Assembly (NCBI GenBank): GCA_033439765.1
Contig: JAULSN010000003.1
Span: 1 to 64,000, forward strand
From: Lasiosphaeria ovina
Taxonomy: Eukaryota > Ascomycota > Sordariomycetes > Sordariales > Lasiosphaeriaceae
Reading direction: 5' to 3'
Length of the DNA: 64,000 bases
The notes below the pieces were generated by a model. It had not been told where the DNA came from and made no database searches. It worked only from the letters and a program-made list of their open reading frames with translations. The translations under genes and the position numbers were made by a program. Positions 20,154 through 32,011 of this stretch are shown one piece after another. Within the stretch, counting starts at the first letter, position 1. Each line of letters opens with the position of its first letter.

Positions 20154-22149
20154 ATGGCAGGAGCAGGAGCTGCCGCCGACAGCGGCAAGTCCGACCCCAT
20201 CGTCACCCGGCTTGCCAACGAAGACAAGGTGCCCTTCTACCGGAAGCCGCATCTGCTCTTCCTCTACCTGATGCTCTTCCCGACATGCATGGGAATCGAG
20301 CTGACGTCGGGATTCGACTCCCAAATGATCAATGCTCTGCAGATTGTGCCTTGGTGGGTCAAGTGTAAGTGCCATGCCACTGTCGGCCGTTGAGCAAAGA
20401 CACACGCTGACCTCTTGCTTTGTCATGCTCGACTAGTCTTTGGGGATCCCCAGGGAGCTCTCAAGGGAATCATTGCTGCCGCGTACTCGCTCGGTGCCAT
20501 TCTCTCGCTCCCCTTCGTCCCTAGAATCAACGATCGGTTTGGCCGACGGTGGTCCATTTTCGGCGGCTCCGTCGTCATGGTGATCGGCGCGCTCATCCAA
20601 GGCTTCTCGACCCACGGTTAGTTATCATTGCGAGACAACGACGCTCATTCCCGTGTAATTACTGACTGAAAACCTACCAATAAGTGGGCATGTACATCGT
20701 TGCTCGCATGATTTTGGGCTTCGGCATCCCGACCTGCATTGTGTCCGGGTCCTCGCTTATTGGCGAGCTTGCTTACCCAAAGGAGCGCCCAGTCCTGACA
20801 TCGCTCTTCAATGTGTCATACTTTGTCGGCCAAATCGTTGCCGCCGCCATCTGCTTTGGCACAAACAGCATCGACAGTGACTGGGCCTGGCGTATTCCCT
20901 CGCTCCTCCAGATTTGCCCATCGATTCTTCAGATGACCTTTGTCTTGTACGTTCTGCCCGCATTCCATGAGCCATAATACCATGACTTGCAAGCTAATAC
21001 TACTTTCCCAGGTTCCTGCCGGAAAGCCCTCGCTGGCTAATCACCAAAGATCGCGGCGAGGAAGCACACCAGATTCTGCTCAAGTACCACGGAGAGGGCG
21101 ATAATGCCGTCGAGTTTGTCGAGGCCGAGTTTGCGCAGATGAATGCCACAATCAACCTAGAGCTCGAAATCTCGAAGCGTTCGTGGATGGACTTGTTCCA
21201 AACCGCGGGAATGAGACGCCGTCTTCTCATCACCACCATGCTCGGCCTCTTCACCCAGTGGTCCGGCAACACGCTCATCTCGTACGTTGGGCCGTTCTTT
21301 TTGCTTATTGATTAACCAATGGACGGCTGCTAATCAGTGCACAGGTACTTTTTGGGCGATCTCCTTAAGATGATCGGCATGGTCGAGTCCACCTCGGTTC
21401 AAAAGATCAATGTCTCTATCGCTTGCTGGAGTTTGGTGTGCGGCGTGACGGTATCTCTCCTCGTTCTCAAGATCCGTCGCCGCGTCATGTACATGGCCTG
21501 CACCATCAGCTTGCTCTTGTGCTACATTGCGTGGACAATCTCGATGAGATACGCCCAGACTGCCGCTCTTGAGAAGACACCCAACCAAGCCGCAAACATT
21601 GCCGTTCTCTTCTTCATCTATGCCTACTCTCCATGCTACAACATGGGTTACAATGCCCTGACCTACAGTGAGTCGAAATCCCACGCCCCTTGAGCAAGCA
21701 CTCGCGCTGACAACCCTGTCACAGCTTATATGGTCGAGGTTTGGCCCTATGCCGAGCGGTCCCGTGGCATTGCCGTGTTTCAGCTGTTCGGTCGTCTTGC
21801 AAGCTTCTTCACCACCTTTGTCAACCCCATCGGCCTCAAAGACGTTGGCTGGAAATACCTCATCTCGTACTGCGTTTGGCTCGCTTATGAGGTTGTTTTC
21901 GTCTACTTTTTCTTTCCCGAAACGTTTGGCAGAACGCTCGAAGAGCTGGCTTTTAGTAAGTTCATCTCCCCATTGTCCTTGTTCATTATTCGCATCGAGA
22001 CTAACGCGGCACAACTAGTGTTCGAGGACAAGGCGCTGGCCGATCAGGCCGTCGCCGCGGTCCAGAAGGTCATTCGGCACGAAAATTTCGATGCCAACGG
22101 CCCCGACCACAAGTATCCGTCCGCCGAAGTCAAGGAAACTGTTGTCTAA
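20154..22149 (+). CDS. MFS sugar transporter, lactose-permease-like
   Basis: Plasma-membrane sugar/H+ symporter of the fungal sugar-porter branch, closest in feel to LAC12-type lactose permeases. Seven exons (20154-20364, 20437-20616, 20685-20946, 21012-21281, 21345-21667, 21725-21955, 22019-22149) join in phase to 535 aa. The six introns are 57-72 nt with GT..AG borders. Family marks include DRFGRRWS between helices 2 and 3, PESPRWL after helix 6, and a PETFGRTLEEL end to helix 12. Hydrophobic segments fit 12 helices. The start ATG lies in ACCATGG. It is divergently placed from nothing nearby; the next plus-strand gene encodes another membrane protein 0.76 kb downstream. Substrate not provable from sequence. 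Confidence 0.92.
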
Positions 22150-22907
22150 AAGTTGTCAGCTCATGTCTATTAGGTAAGATATAGCAAGTTTGGGTATCAG
22201 AGTTGGAATTGGGAGACGTCGTCCTCGAGATGGATTGTTTGACATCAAGCTTAATTACTTAGTTCCATCTTTCAAATTGACTTTAATTATCTTTGTGTCT
22301 TTTCCTCTACAACTTTAGCGTTAATGATTTCTTCCCGCTTAACTATTTTTGCGGGCACTGGGCTTGTAGTCAATGGCCGAAGAGGGGTGCTCCCTTATTT
22401 GGCGAGTTATGAAAAAGGCTGTTGGTGCTACAAGTCGTTCACTCATGGCCATAATACGTTCAAGTTGGACTAAGCCTTGGGAGCCAACTAGGTATTAACA
22501 CACGTGCATAATCGCGTCTGCAGGCTGGGCACAAGCGGCGCATTAGCGTTTTGGCAGAACCCTTGCTCTAGAATGCCACGTCGGGAACGCCCAAGCTAGT
22601 ACCGCAAAAGCCAGGACGCCTTGATTGGCTTAGACGGCCGAAGAAATCCAAATTCCCAACATGACCTTGAGCTATTGGTGCCAATTCATACCAGCCACGT
22701 CACAGTGGTAGGCTCCGTCGAGTCCGCCCTGGGAATTTCCGGCATCAACAGCACGGATGCCCGGCGTTTGCGTCATATTCTTGCAGGACCCCTGTCTGTG
22801 CGGGCGAGCTCGTTTAAATACCGAGACCGTCCCTCCTGGGTTCTCCACCATGCATCTATTAACTGCACCACGGCAATTCCCACGGCGCGCTCTCAAAAAA
22901 GAAATAC
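22150..22907. other. Intergenic, nothing recognised
   Basis: Terminator region of the MFS gene followed by the presumed promoter of the next membrane protein. No gene seen. Confidence 0.3.
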
Positions 22908-24253
22908 ATGCCCTATGTATCGTTTCAATCTGCGATGATTAAACCCACAGACGTTAGCCTACCCACCAGGGTCGATTGGCTTTTTTCTCAGCTTCGAAGA
23001 CTGCTGCATCTACCGACGGGCGCGAGGAGAAATGGCAAGGCCGAGAGAGCATTTGTGGCGATGCCACTGCTAGGACTTTCCATTCTTGCATTTGTCATTA
23101 TGGACGCACGCTCCGCACTCCTACCCGCCCGCGACATCTTGCAAGGCGGGGAGATTGTTTGGGCCGATGGCGCCGTTCCAATTCGGACCTCGTTTTACGG
23201 CGTGAAGTGGCTTGATGACTTGTGCGTAATTACCTAGACATCCCGCTCCCCCCAGCCCCTCCTCATTGGCCATCGTCCTGACGTGCCTCTTTAAAGACTC
23301 TCCGTTATGAATATGTTCTTTGTGTCGTCAATTTACGGTTACGATTATGTCGCCCACGCCCAAGCTTTATCGTTTCTCTCTGATGCTGGCGTCTTGTTGG
23401 CTGTCTGGCTGATTGAGTCTCTCCGCAGTAAGGAGGCTCTGTGGTTTTTGCGAGTGTAGGTTGTCCTGTCGAGAGCTTTATCTATGTTGGTTAATTGATG
23501 ACTTGGCTAACATTATGGGACGTCTTTAGCCCATGGGTGTTTGCTCTTGCGGGCCAGCTTCTAGGCATGGGCATCGTCTGTCCGTTCTACTACTTTCTTC
23601 ACTACGTCTTTTCCCCAGCCACCGTCCGTATTCCGTCCACTGCGAATCAGCGCCAGGTACTAGCTGCCTTTTCTGCCGTCGTTGTCGCATTTTCTTTTCC
23701 GGCTTCAGCAATGTTCTTCTGGCCCAGACTCGAGACGAGGCAAGCGTGGCTGTTTCTTTGGCAGCTCTATCCTCTCTCTATGGCCGTCACATATGCTGTA
23801 GCGTCATTGGTTCTTCCCGAGTCACCCATCAGACTTTCAAGCACGGCAGCCACCCGTCTCTGCATTGCCTGCTTGTCTGGGCTGGGTGCGACAGTGTGGC
23901 TCTGGACAACCCATGGCAGTCTAATGGGGATTGCGCCCGTTTTTATCCCCACGGCCATTCCACGCTTTACCTTGCCGGACTTTACGGCCTTTTGCCGGCA
24001 ATTCCTTTCCTGGGACGAAGTTTTTGTGTTTGGGTCCAGCTTTCTATGGCTTGCCTACCTTATTAACGACCTCGACCGTCCAGGGCCATATGGCTGGCAA
24101 CTGGTCCTGCTTGGCACCATTATCTGTACTACTACCCTCGGCCCTGGGACTACTGTTGGGCTAGGCTGGCTCTTGAGAGAAGAACTGTTGACAAAGAAAT
24201 CCAAAAGCAAGAAGCAGGGCTTAGCAAAGCACCTCCAAAGTTGTCGTCGTTAG
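22908..24253 (+). CDS. Polytopic membrane protein, possibly of the fungal transmembrane terpene-cyclase-like type
   Basis: Three exons (22908-23221, 23297-23455, 23530-24253) joined across 75- and 74-nt introns give 398 aa. Reading through the first junction yields WLDDLLSVMNMFFVSSIYGYD and through the second LRVPWVFALAGQLLGMG, both smooth. There are about eight hydrophobic segments and no globular domain. The C-terminus is basic (TKKSKSKKQG). From memory the pattern of a short N-terminus, KWLDDL, then GQ..GMG..PFYYFL resembles integral membrane proteins found in fungal meroterpenoid clusters, some of which are cyclases (AscF/MacJ-like). That link is tentative. Several ATGs are possible (22908, 22935, 23058, 23100), so the start is uncertain. 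Function is not proven. Confidence 0.75.
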
Positions 24254-26049
24254 TCCTGGTCCTTGATATGTTGTTAAAACGATATTTTCCATGCAGTCTC
24301 TGTTGCTGCAAATTATTAACTAATAATAATCGGTTACCTGTATTGTCGAGCATTTTGATCATTCGTCATTCTCAGGGCACAAGACCACAAGTTAGGTAAG
24401 GGGCACGTGATTTTCTTATCATGGGGTCTAGAGACAATAGACCTCCGAGACCTCGAACTTGTTTTAAAACTAATAATCAGGCACCGAGATAAGGTTTGTT
24501 GCTTCTCATGTGGCCATCCACGGACCCACACCGCTGTGCTCCGTTGTCGCGACAAACATAATTAACCGTCCACATTCCGAGCCGTTCGGTCGGGAACATC
24601 AATATGAAGCTTCTAGCTTCCGTGGTTGATGGCTCAGTAGTATAGCATGATGAGTACATAATCATCTAGCTTGGTTCAAGTTAATTAGCGAGACGGGAGA
24701 AGTCAGATTGGTTACGACAGGATGGGTGCTCGTAACTATGGTGGTCCTGGCCAGAGATCGGCCACAAGGCAGCCAACCACAGACCGGTCAGCCGTGCATC
24801 GCTAAATTCTTACTCGCTGGCGGGAGTCGGAAATCCCACCCAGGGTTTCAAACGACAAGAGCCCGGATGGGGCACGTCGCAGCTGCGCACGACGCGCCAA
24901 GGTCCCAAGGCTCCCCCCTCCACTGTCGTAACGGCTTAACCCGTTCGTTGTATTGTCCCGTCTGACCGAAAAGCCTAGGGAAACCAGGGTAAGGTACCTT
25001 CCGGGCTGTCTTCAAGTCGTAACATCAGGCCGCGTAAATCTGCAAGGCATTCATTCCCGCGGACTGGGCCCCTCGTCATCGGCGCGTAGCCTGGATCAAG
25101 TAAGCAAGCCGCTTTCCCCAAACAGCCAATCCGCCGAACGGGTGCAAGGGAACCGCGGAACCACCGACTTCGCGCACCTGTTGCGCCCCCAAATGCCAAC
25201 GCTCCTGCAGCCAAAGTCCCCGCTCTTCCTCTGTTTTCTCGAGCCGATGACAGCCAATGCGGCCCTGCCATTGGACCAACTCTCGACCCAGCGAAACGGC
25301 CATCTGTCTGGACGGCATGCTATTTGCTGGCCGCTGCGGTGCGACGCTCTCACGGCACTAGCCCAAGATCTTGTTGGCATCGAAATGGGGCTGAGACCCG
25401 TACCGCCCTCAACTTATTAATTGCCTGCATCGGGTGCCCAAGGTACTTAGCTACCTACCCAGATGAAGTCAGGAGATATGTACCTATCAAATTAGTAACT
25501 CGTCTTGCATACTGGGAACCATGCCGAAACTACGCTATCTACCGACTAGGCTGCTTACCTTGCAGGTTCATACATATCACAATTAGTTACGGTGCTTGAC
25601 TAGATGGTCCATGGTACACCGAATCCCTGCTCCAGCCGCTAGTTCTAGAATAGGACCAAGCAGCGGGCGTTCCAGCAATCTGGGAGCTTCGGTGAAGACA
25701 TGTGGCTGAGTGCATGTAGGGATGTATGTGCATTCAACGTCATGGCTCTCGGGGACAGCCGAGGTCTTACACGCCCCTGAGCACAACTACCTGGCTGCAA
25801 AGCAATCACTCGCCTTTATACCGCGGTTAAGCGATGCCTAGTGAGCATCTCTGCGAGGTATATAAAGGCTCATGGTTCTCTTCAAAACTCCAATGCACAT
25901 ACATACCGCATTGTAACAATAAGTACAGCATTCAAGACCTGATCATATTTGCTTACCTTGCCTCGTTACATTCTTCATATCACGGCTTTTCTCTCCCGTC
26001 GTTCCGTTCATAAGCTCAACGTACGCCAATCACGAAACAGAATTCAGCA
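24254..26049. other. Intergenic, nothing recognised apart from a promoter
   Basis: About 1.8 kb without a supported gene. A plus-strand frame at 24953-25420 has no ordinary protein composition and was not accepted. The last 200 bases hold the dioxygenase promoter. Confidence 0.35.
25859..25866 (+). promoter_or_regulatory. TATA box of the dioxygenase gene
   Basis: TATATAAA lies about 185 bp upstream of ATG 26050, followed by a pyrimidine-rich leader. Position and sequence fit a core promoter. Confidence 0.5.
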
Positions 26050-27372
26050 ATGGCCTCCACCCTCAACAAGTCATCCTCGGGTGCCCCGGAGCCATACTAC
26101 TCGCAAGGTCTACGGGCTCGTTTCCAGATTGATGGAGTCCGAGCCGAGCAGGCCAAGGCCGCAGCAGTAGCGAGTGGCAACGGAACGGCATTTGCTGATA
26201 TTGGCTACGAAGTCAACGAGGCCAAGTACCGTGCCCGTGTCGAGGCCCGGGTCAAGGCAGGCGGCCTACCTACATCGGTGCCGGCGGGGTGGCCAACGGA
26301 GCTGAAGGGCCCCCTCGTGTGGACCTCGGACAGCTTCAAGCAAGACGAGACCGACTATGTGTACAACCTCACGGCCGATGACAAGTCCGAGCTTCTCAAG
26401 GCCCTGGAATCGTTCAAGGCACTCGGGCTTGATGGTCAGAAAGTGACCAAGGCCGTGTTTCCGCTTCCCAACCTTGGAAAGCGCCTCGATGCCATCTGCC
26501 ACGACATTTACGACGGCAAGGGCTTTGCGGTGGTCCGTGGGCTCAATCCAGACGACTACGACGTGGCCGACCTGACCATTGTTTATCTTGGCATCTCTAG
26601 CTATGTGGCTGGGCGACGGGGCCGCCAGGACCAGCGTGGCTCGATGCTCATCCATGTCATCAAACGCGGCGGCGAGTCGGAAGACGAGGATGGCGACTTT
26701 GATGTCCAATACTCGGAGGACAAGCCGTTCCACACCGACACGGTGACCGACACGCTCTGTTTGTTCACCCAAGAGTTGGCGTCGTCTGGAGGACTCAGCG
26801 TGCTGGCGTCAGCCTGGACCGTCTACAATGAACTGGCAGCCACACGGCCCGACCTGATCCACACTCTCGCCGCTCCAGACTGGCCCTTCGATACCTACGG
26901 CCGCGAGCCGCCTTATTACCGTCGTGCGTTGCAATACTTTTACGAGGGCAAGCTCATCACTTCCTTTTCGCGCCGGCTCCTCGTTGGACACGCGCCCTTC
27001 CAGCCGCGGTCCGCTGGCGTGCCAGGCCTCACCGAGGCCCAGGCCGAGGCTCTCGACGCCGTGCACTTCATTGCCCGGAAGCACGAGATTAAGCCCCGCA
27101 TGGAGCGCGGTGACATTCGTTTCATCAACAACATGGCCCTCCTACACCGCCGCGAGGCCTTTGAGAACCACCCTGGTAGCTCCGCCCGCCATCTCGTTCG
27201 CATCTGGCTTCACAACGATGAGGGCGCCTGCTGGGCCCTCCCTACCCCGCTCCGTCTAGCCTGGGCGAGAATTTTCGATGATGACGAGGGTCGTGATGAG
27301 CACTGGGATGTTGAACCTATCCGGAACCCGGACAATGGTCGCATCATGCGTGTTGGAGGTTCGTGCGACTGA
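26050..27372 (+). CDS. TauD/TfdA-family Fe(II)/2-oxoglutarate dioxygenase-like protein
   Basis: Intronless gene for 440 aa. The iron-binding facial triad is visible: HTD at residues 228-230 (KPFHTDTVTD) and a distal His near 366 (LLHRREAF), followed by an Arg in ARHLVRIWLH that would hold 2-oxoglutarate. These enzymes hydroxylate or desaturate small molecules; fungal members act on taurine, gamma-butyrobetaine-like substrates or secondary metabolites. The N-terminal 100 residues form the usual fungal extension before the barrel. The translation start GCAATGGCC has no competing upstream ATG in frame. It lies between the membrane protein and a minus-strand regulator, so a shared pathway is possible but not shown. 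Confidence 0.88.
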   Translation: MASTLNKSSSGAPEPYYSQGLRARFQIDGVRAEQAKAAAVASGNGTAFADIGYEVNEAKYRARVEARVKAGGLPTSVPAGWPTELKGPLVWTSDSFKQDETDYVYNLTADDKSELLKALESFKALGLDGQKVTKAVFPLPNLGKRLDAICHDIYDGKGFAVVRGLNPDDYDVADLTIVYLGISSYVAGRRGRQDQRGSMLIHVIKRGGESEDEDGDFDVQYSEDKPFHTDTVTDTLCLFTQELASSGGLSVLASAWTVYNELAATRPDLIHTLAAPDWPFDTYGREPPYYRRALQYFYEGKLITSFSRRLLVGHAPFQPRSAGVPGLTEAQAEALDAVHFIARKHEIKPRMERGDIRFINNMALLHRREAFENHPGSSARHLVRIWLHNDEGACWALPTPLRLAWARIFDDDEGRDEHWDVEPIRNPDNGRIMRVGGSCD

Positions 27373-28146
27373 AACGGTGAAACCAATTGTGCCCTTTTCG
27401 GTTGATATTCTGGGTTCCTACAGCGTGTTAGCCAGTTTCTAGTTATTCTGTGTTCTTTCCCTCCATTCTGCGTTCCTTGGCCCTGCTTTCATATATTGAT
27501 ATGTGCTGCAGTGGTTGAAAACCTTCCACGATTGCTATATCTTTGGATTGTTTTGCTTCAACGTCTGCTGTTGTGTTTTTGTTAGACATTTGTACCTCAC
27601 GGTTAAGCCAGATTCTTGTCGTCATAAACGAACTAACGCAACGGAAATTTTATATTGCCACCTCCCACCCTAAATGGCTCAAGTGACGTAGTATCACGCC
27701 CTTCCATTCATTTTCTCACGTATCCTAGTTACTCACCTACCTAAGTACTTATTACCTCTATTCGTACTCATAGTTAATTTACCCTCGAACCAAATTCTTT
27801 TTTTTTTTCCACTTAGCAGTCTCTGTCGCGTGCCGGATTTAGAAGATGAAGCACATTCAGCGGCGTTCTACGCAAATCATAGCTGTAATTATCACTGGAT
27901 ATTATATATTGGTGAATATATTAACTAATTGCTTATTACGAGTATCTTCCGCTTCTATTTGGTTGATTACTTCGTAAACTCACTGTTAGAGGCACGCAAT
28001 GTGCTTGACGGGCTCTTCAGGTCTGTTAACTAGTCATTTTTCACCGGCTCCCAATTTTTATCATAAAGCATCGATATCCAATACAAATCATCACCCTTGT
28101 CGTCCCTCTCACGAGCAGCCCTCATTTTCGAAGCTGAACGCCTCGG
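27373..28146. other. Intergenic region between converging genes
   Basis: The 3' flanks of the dioxygenase (+) and the regulator (-) meet here. The sequence is AT-rich with poly-T at 27790-27800. No gene seen. Confidence 0.35.
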
Positions 28147-30523
28147 TTAGCGCCGTCTTAAACGGTCATTGTGGGGTGCGAAGAGAGACGCACCTATTTC
28201 TGCGTCCTTGATCATATCGGATGTCCGCCAAACAAAGTCCAGCTGGCTTTTGTCAAGATTGGCGGCCCTGGAAAGCTCTTCTCTGCCAGCAGGGGTGTGG
28301 GGTAGTGAGAAAGGCATCACCCCTTTGTTAATAAAATGGAAATGCGCGAGCATCGTTTGGGCTCCTGTGTGGTGAGCTTTGATGCTAGCAGGGTTTGCGT
28401 ATTTTTCCTGTGCCAAAGTGTTAAGGTCCAAGACCCAATTGCAAGAACGAACTGATAACTTTCATACCTCGACGTTCCACTGGCGGGCAGAGTCTTCGTC
28501 TCGTCGAGTTGTCATGGCACAGCTGTGCAGGAGAATAAACAGCACAAGATAGATGGTGAGCCAGTATTCGCGTTTCTTGGCCAAGACCAGTTCATTCAGC
28601 TGCTTGAGCAACGCCCTGCTCCAAGGTCTAAGAAAGGTTGTGTAGTTGATGCATTCAAACTGAGCCGTCATGATAAGTGGCATAGGGACTTTGCCGTTGT
28701 GGAGACTCTCGGGAGAGTACACTGGCTGCCCTCCGAGTTTGTCCTCGCCGCAAATATGGACGGGATTGCTGATCAGACGGCAAGTCACCCACAACCTGAA
28801 GGTGTTGGTTAACAGACTGCGCTCCTCGGGGGTCTGAAGTGAGCGAGATTAAACATCAGCGGCGCCTTCTTACTTCCGGGGTGTTATTGGTAAAGGGTAC
28901 ACGTACCGCAGCGGTACCAATATGACGGAACGCTGTCATGTAGGTTTCCCAGATAAGGTGGTCGAGATTCCCAATGGTCACGGAGATGAAGTTATGGACG
29001 TTCTTCTCAATGTAATCCGTCATATCGGCGGCAGCCTCCTGCATTGAAGCCACGGCGTATCTAGGAATGGCAACTCTTTGCATGCCGTTTTGAGTCATCC
29101 ATTGCTCCTCGAGCAGATCGCCCTCGACTGGGATGAACTCGCGGACGCGGGTTGCGAAGGGTGCATCGAGGTGGTTGGGGGACACAACAATGGTCCGAAT
29201 ATCCGACGATGCCCATCCATTGGCGGGGATATCGACAATATCCATCGTCTGCCATCGCTTAGTGAAGAGCTGGTAGGGTGCCTGTTGCTCTCTGTACAAA
29301 GAAGCGTCGGTGACGATGTATCGGTAGCACGGCATTTTGCAAAGGGTAGGGCCGGTGATGTGCTTGCAAGTGAGACATGGACCGTAAGGGTCGCTTGGGT
29401 CTGGATTGCACTGGTAGAGTTGTGTCAGTACTGGAAGCCAAGCTAGACTGAGGCACCTAGACAGGCGACGAAGAGATGGTTACGTACGCGGCCTCTGTTC
29501 ATCCTGCATCTGATGCACGACTTCAGTACCCTGGTCAAGGCCGTGTTTCGCTTCTTGGTCTCGTCTGTGTAGGCCCCTCGACGCTTAGGTCCATTCTTAG
29601 CCACGGCGCAGGCATCACGCTTTTGCTTTGACGTAGCTGCATCGTTGGGCTTGGCCTTGGTCTTGCGACGAATCCTCTAGGGACACATGGGCATCAGTCG
29701 CTCTACTCCAGCATAATACAGCATGCAGGTGAGTGGCAAAGCGACAACGTACCGGTGGGAGCGTCCACACCCTACTGCAGGGCCCCAGAAGAGGCGCGTT
29801 TGCCGTAGCCTCCTCAACCTCTTGGGAGGTAATGGCAAACTCGTCGTTGTCGACATCTTGGGAATGAGGGTTCGCGTGATTTGCAGCCTGGCCGTCGGGC
29901 TCACTCACTTTGGGCGCTGGGAGGGACGCCGCCTCGCTCGGACTGGGCGAAACAGCAGGGGCGGCGGGAAGAGGACCCGAACCGAGAGTAGCAGCGGGAA
30001 AAGAAGCTTCGGTCTTGGTTCCACTCGCGTAGGAGACGGATGTAGCGGGCGTGCCCGGGATGGGAAGGGCAAGGAAGCTGTCGGTCGCTTGATCAAAGAC
30101 GGTTTGATACGGGACGGAAGCACACGAGACGCTAGACGAGAGGGCACCATGGCTGGGAGAAACCGGACCCGGGTTGGCGCGGGAAGATTCCGAAGCATTT
30201 TGGTCCCAGGACGCGAGGCTAACGAGAGAGCCATACTCGGACCCAGGCCCAGACCCAGACCCAGACCCCCTGACTCGAAGAAGATGACGAGCAGAGCGCC
30301 CGTGGTCCGAGTAGGGCGGCCAAGAGTCAGCGCCAACCGTCTGGCCATCGAGGGGCCAGAGGGGCACTGCCGCTCTCAGGTCTCGCGGCAATGTGTTTGA
30401 TGGCGTGAACAGGTTGTCGGGGGCGAGTCCGAGGCGCTCAACCAACAAGTCGACGGGCAGGTGCAAGAGGCTGGCAGCTTCCAGCAGCGTTCCATGCGTG
30501 AGTTCGGCCTCCATGTTGGCCAT
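28147..30523 (-). CDS. Zn(II)2Cys6 transcription factor with internal zinc cluster
   Basis: Five exons (30523-29753, 29676-29488, 29410-28907, 28833-28468, 28407-28147) give 696 aa with agreeing phases. The zinc cluster lies at about residues 311-344 (Cys 311, 314, 321, 332, 335, 344), not at the N-terminus as usual. The intron 29411-29487 falls just before the third cysteine. The first 255 residues are Ser/Pro/Gly-rich and likely disordered, followed by a basic stretch (RIRRKTKAK, GPKRRG). The C-terminal part is helical, as in fungal regulators, and has a hydrophobic segment YWLTIYLVLFILLHS that is usual in this fold. It should bind DNA in the nucleus. Its target may be the neighbouring dioxygenase and membrane protein, but no binding site was identified. 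Confidence 0.85.
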
Positions 30524-32011
30524 CTGCCCCAGCTTGAGTGTGTGTGTGTGCAGGAGCAAGCAAAGGTACCGCGCAGTGCAGTGCAGTGCAGTGCAGTGCA
30601 CGCGCCAGTCTGACAGTCTCTGACAGTCACAGCACACTACGTCTGTAGGTACTGGTAAGGTGGCCAGCCAGGTTTGCCGAAAACAACCTGAGGCGGAGTC
30701 TGCTCCTGTGCACCAGCACGAATGTAGGTACAGTGCGTGCAGTCTAGGAGGAGCTCGGAAGACATACGAAAGTGGAGGCAATCACGCAGAGAGCGAGGGC
30801 AGCGGTGGGACCGCGCCGGCAATGTGATGGATGGGATGGGTCCGATGACAGGCAGAAGTCAGAAATCCAGTCTTGGGGGGAGAGACTTGCGACTGTGATC
30901 TGGCCGACCGGTTTGCAAAGAACCCGCCCGATAGGGGGGTTTACTTTGCTTTAATCCTAAGGTATCCGTAGCCGTGCGTGGCTCTCGCGCCAGGTTCAGC
31001 TGAGGTGCTCTGTCCAAAGTCCTGGGGAGACCCGCTGGGGACATTCGACGCAACGTCGTTGGGGGAAGGCGGTGCACGCTGCAGCAGCGTCCGATGGGAC
31101 TACACCCCTAGATCTCAGTAGGCAGCCTCCTAATTACCTGCCTTAGGTCACCTCCATGCCTCAGCAGTGGACCTACTTTATGCTATCTAATCTTAATATG
31201 CCTAAGGTACCTACTAGTATCCGTAGTATGTACGAATGTTGTACCAGTACATCACATATCGTGACATTTATATATAGATTGCTGTCAGCTCAGCACCCTG
31301 TATCAGTCCCCGTTGCAGTTTTGACGGGATAAATCTGCATCGCAGGGGCTGGCAAAAATCAGCAAGCTCGGTAAGCCCTTCCCTGGCTGGAATCGTCGAG
31401 AACTTGTTGCGGGTGTGCGTGGGCACCCGTCCACCCCACCAATTGAGATTAGCACTCTGCACTCAGCATCGAGTCATCCGGCCCGAAAGCGGGCGGGGTT
31501 TTGGTCCTGTCCACTCATACCCTGGCACCCAGGGTAGGTATCAATTCTCCTCAGCCCTGTAAGGCGATGGGTGCTCAGGCTGGCTTGGTAATGAGTTTCG
31601 GCCAAAAAAAAATTGGGATGGAAGGAAATGACAAGTGACGGGCTGGCAAGCGAAGCAATTCCCCAAGTTGGTTCAGGACCGACATTCCCATTTGTATCTT
31701 GTTTGGAATGCTGACAGTATTCACCCGAGACGCTTGGGGTCGCTCCTTGACGCTAAGGCTCACGAAACCTCCCTCGTCGTGCCTGCTCGTTTCCGTCGTC
31801 CCCCACTCTCCGCAGCCCGGCCTGTATTTACGGCACTTGGGTCATCTGTACAGTACAGTACATACCTAAGTTAGGAACTTGCCAGCTCCTCCCCGTCATC
31901 AAAACTGCCTGTACTCGGCACTGTATGTACCTTACTCTGATCAAAAATGCCACAGAGCCACGGCCAGGGAGTCAGTCGATCTTGAATCAATCCAATACAA
32001 TCGTTGCGGCC
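30524..32011. other. Divergent intergenic region
   Basis: Shared upstream region between the regulator (-) and the kinase-like gene (+). It contains a short GTGCA repeat near 30576-30600 and otherwise no supported gene. Confidence 0.4.
30576..30600. repeat. (GTGCA)n microsatellite upstream of the regulator
   Basis: About five uninterrupted copies of a GTGCA unit, 55-80 bp upstream of the regulator start codon and thus probably in its leader. The unit number may vary between strains. Confidence 0.6.

Noticed and set aside
24953..25420. 155-aa plus-strand frame between the membrane protein and the dioxygenase
   Set aside because: Low-complexity composition without hydrophobic core or motif, and minus-strand frames of equal length overlap it.
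29723..30400. 225-aa plus-strand frame opposite the internal-zinc-cluster regulator
   Set aside because: It is Arg/Gly-rich and arises from the Ser/Pro-rich first exon on the other strand.
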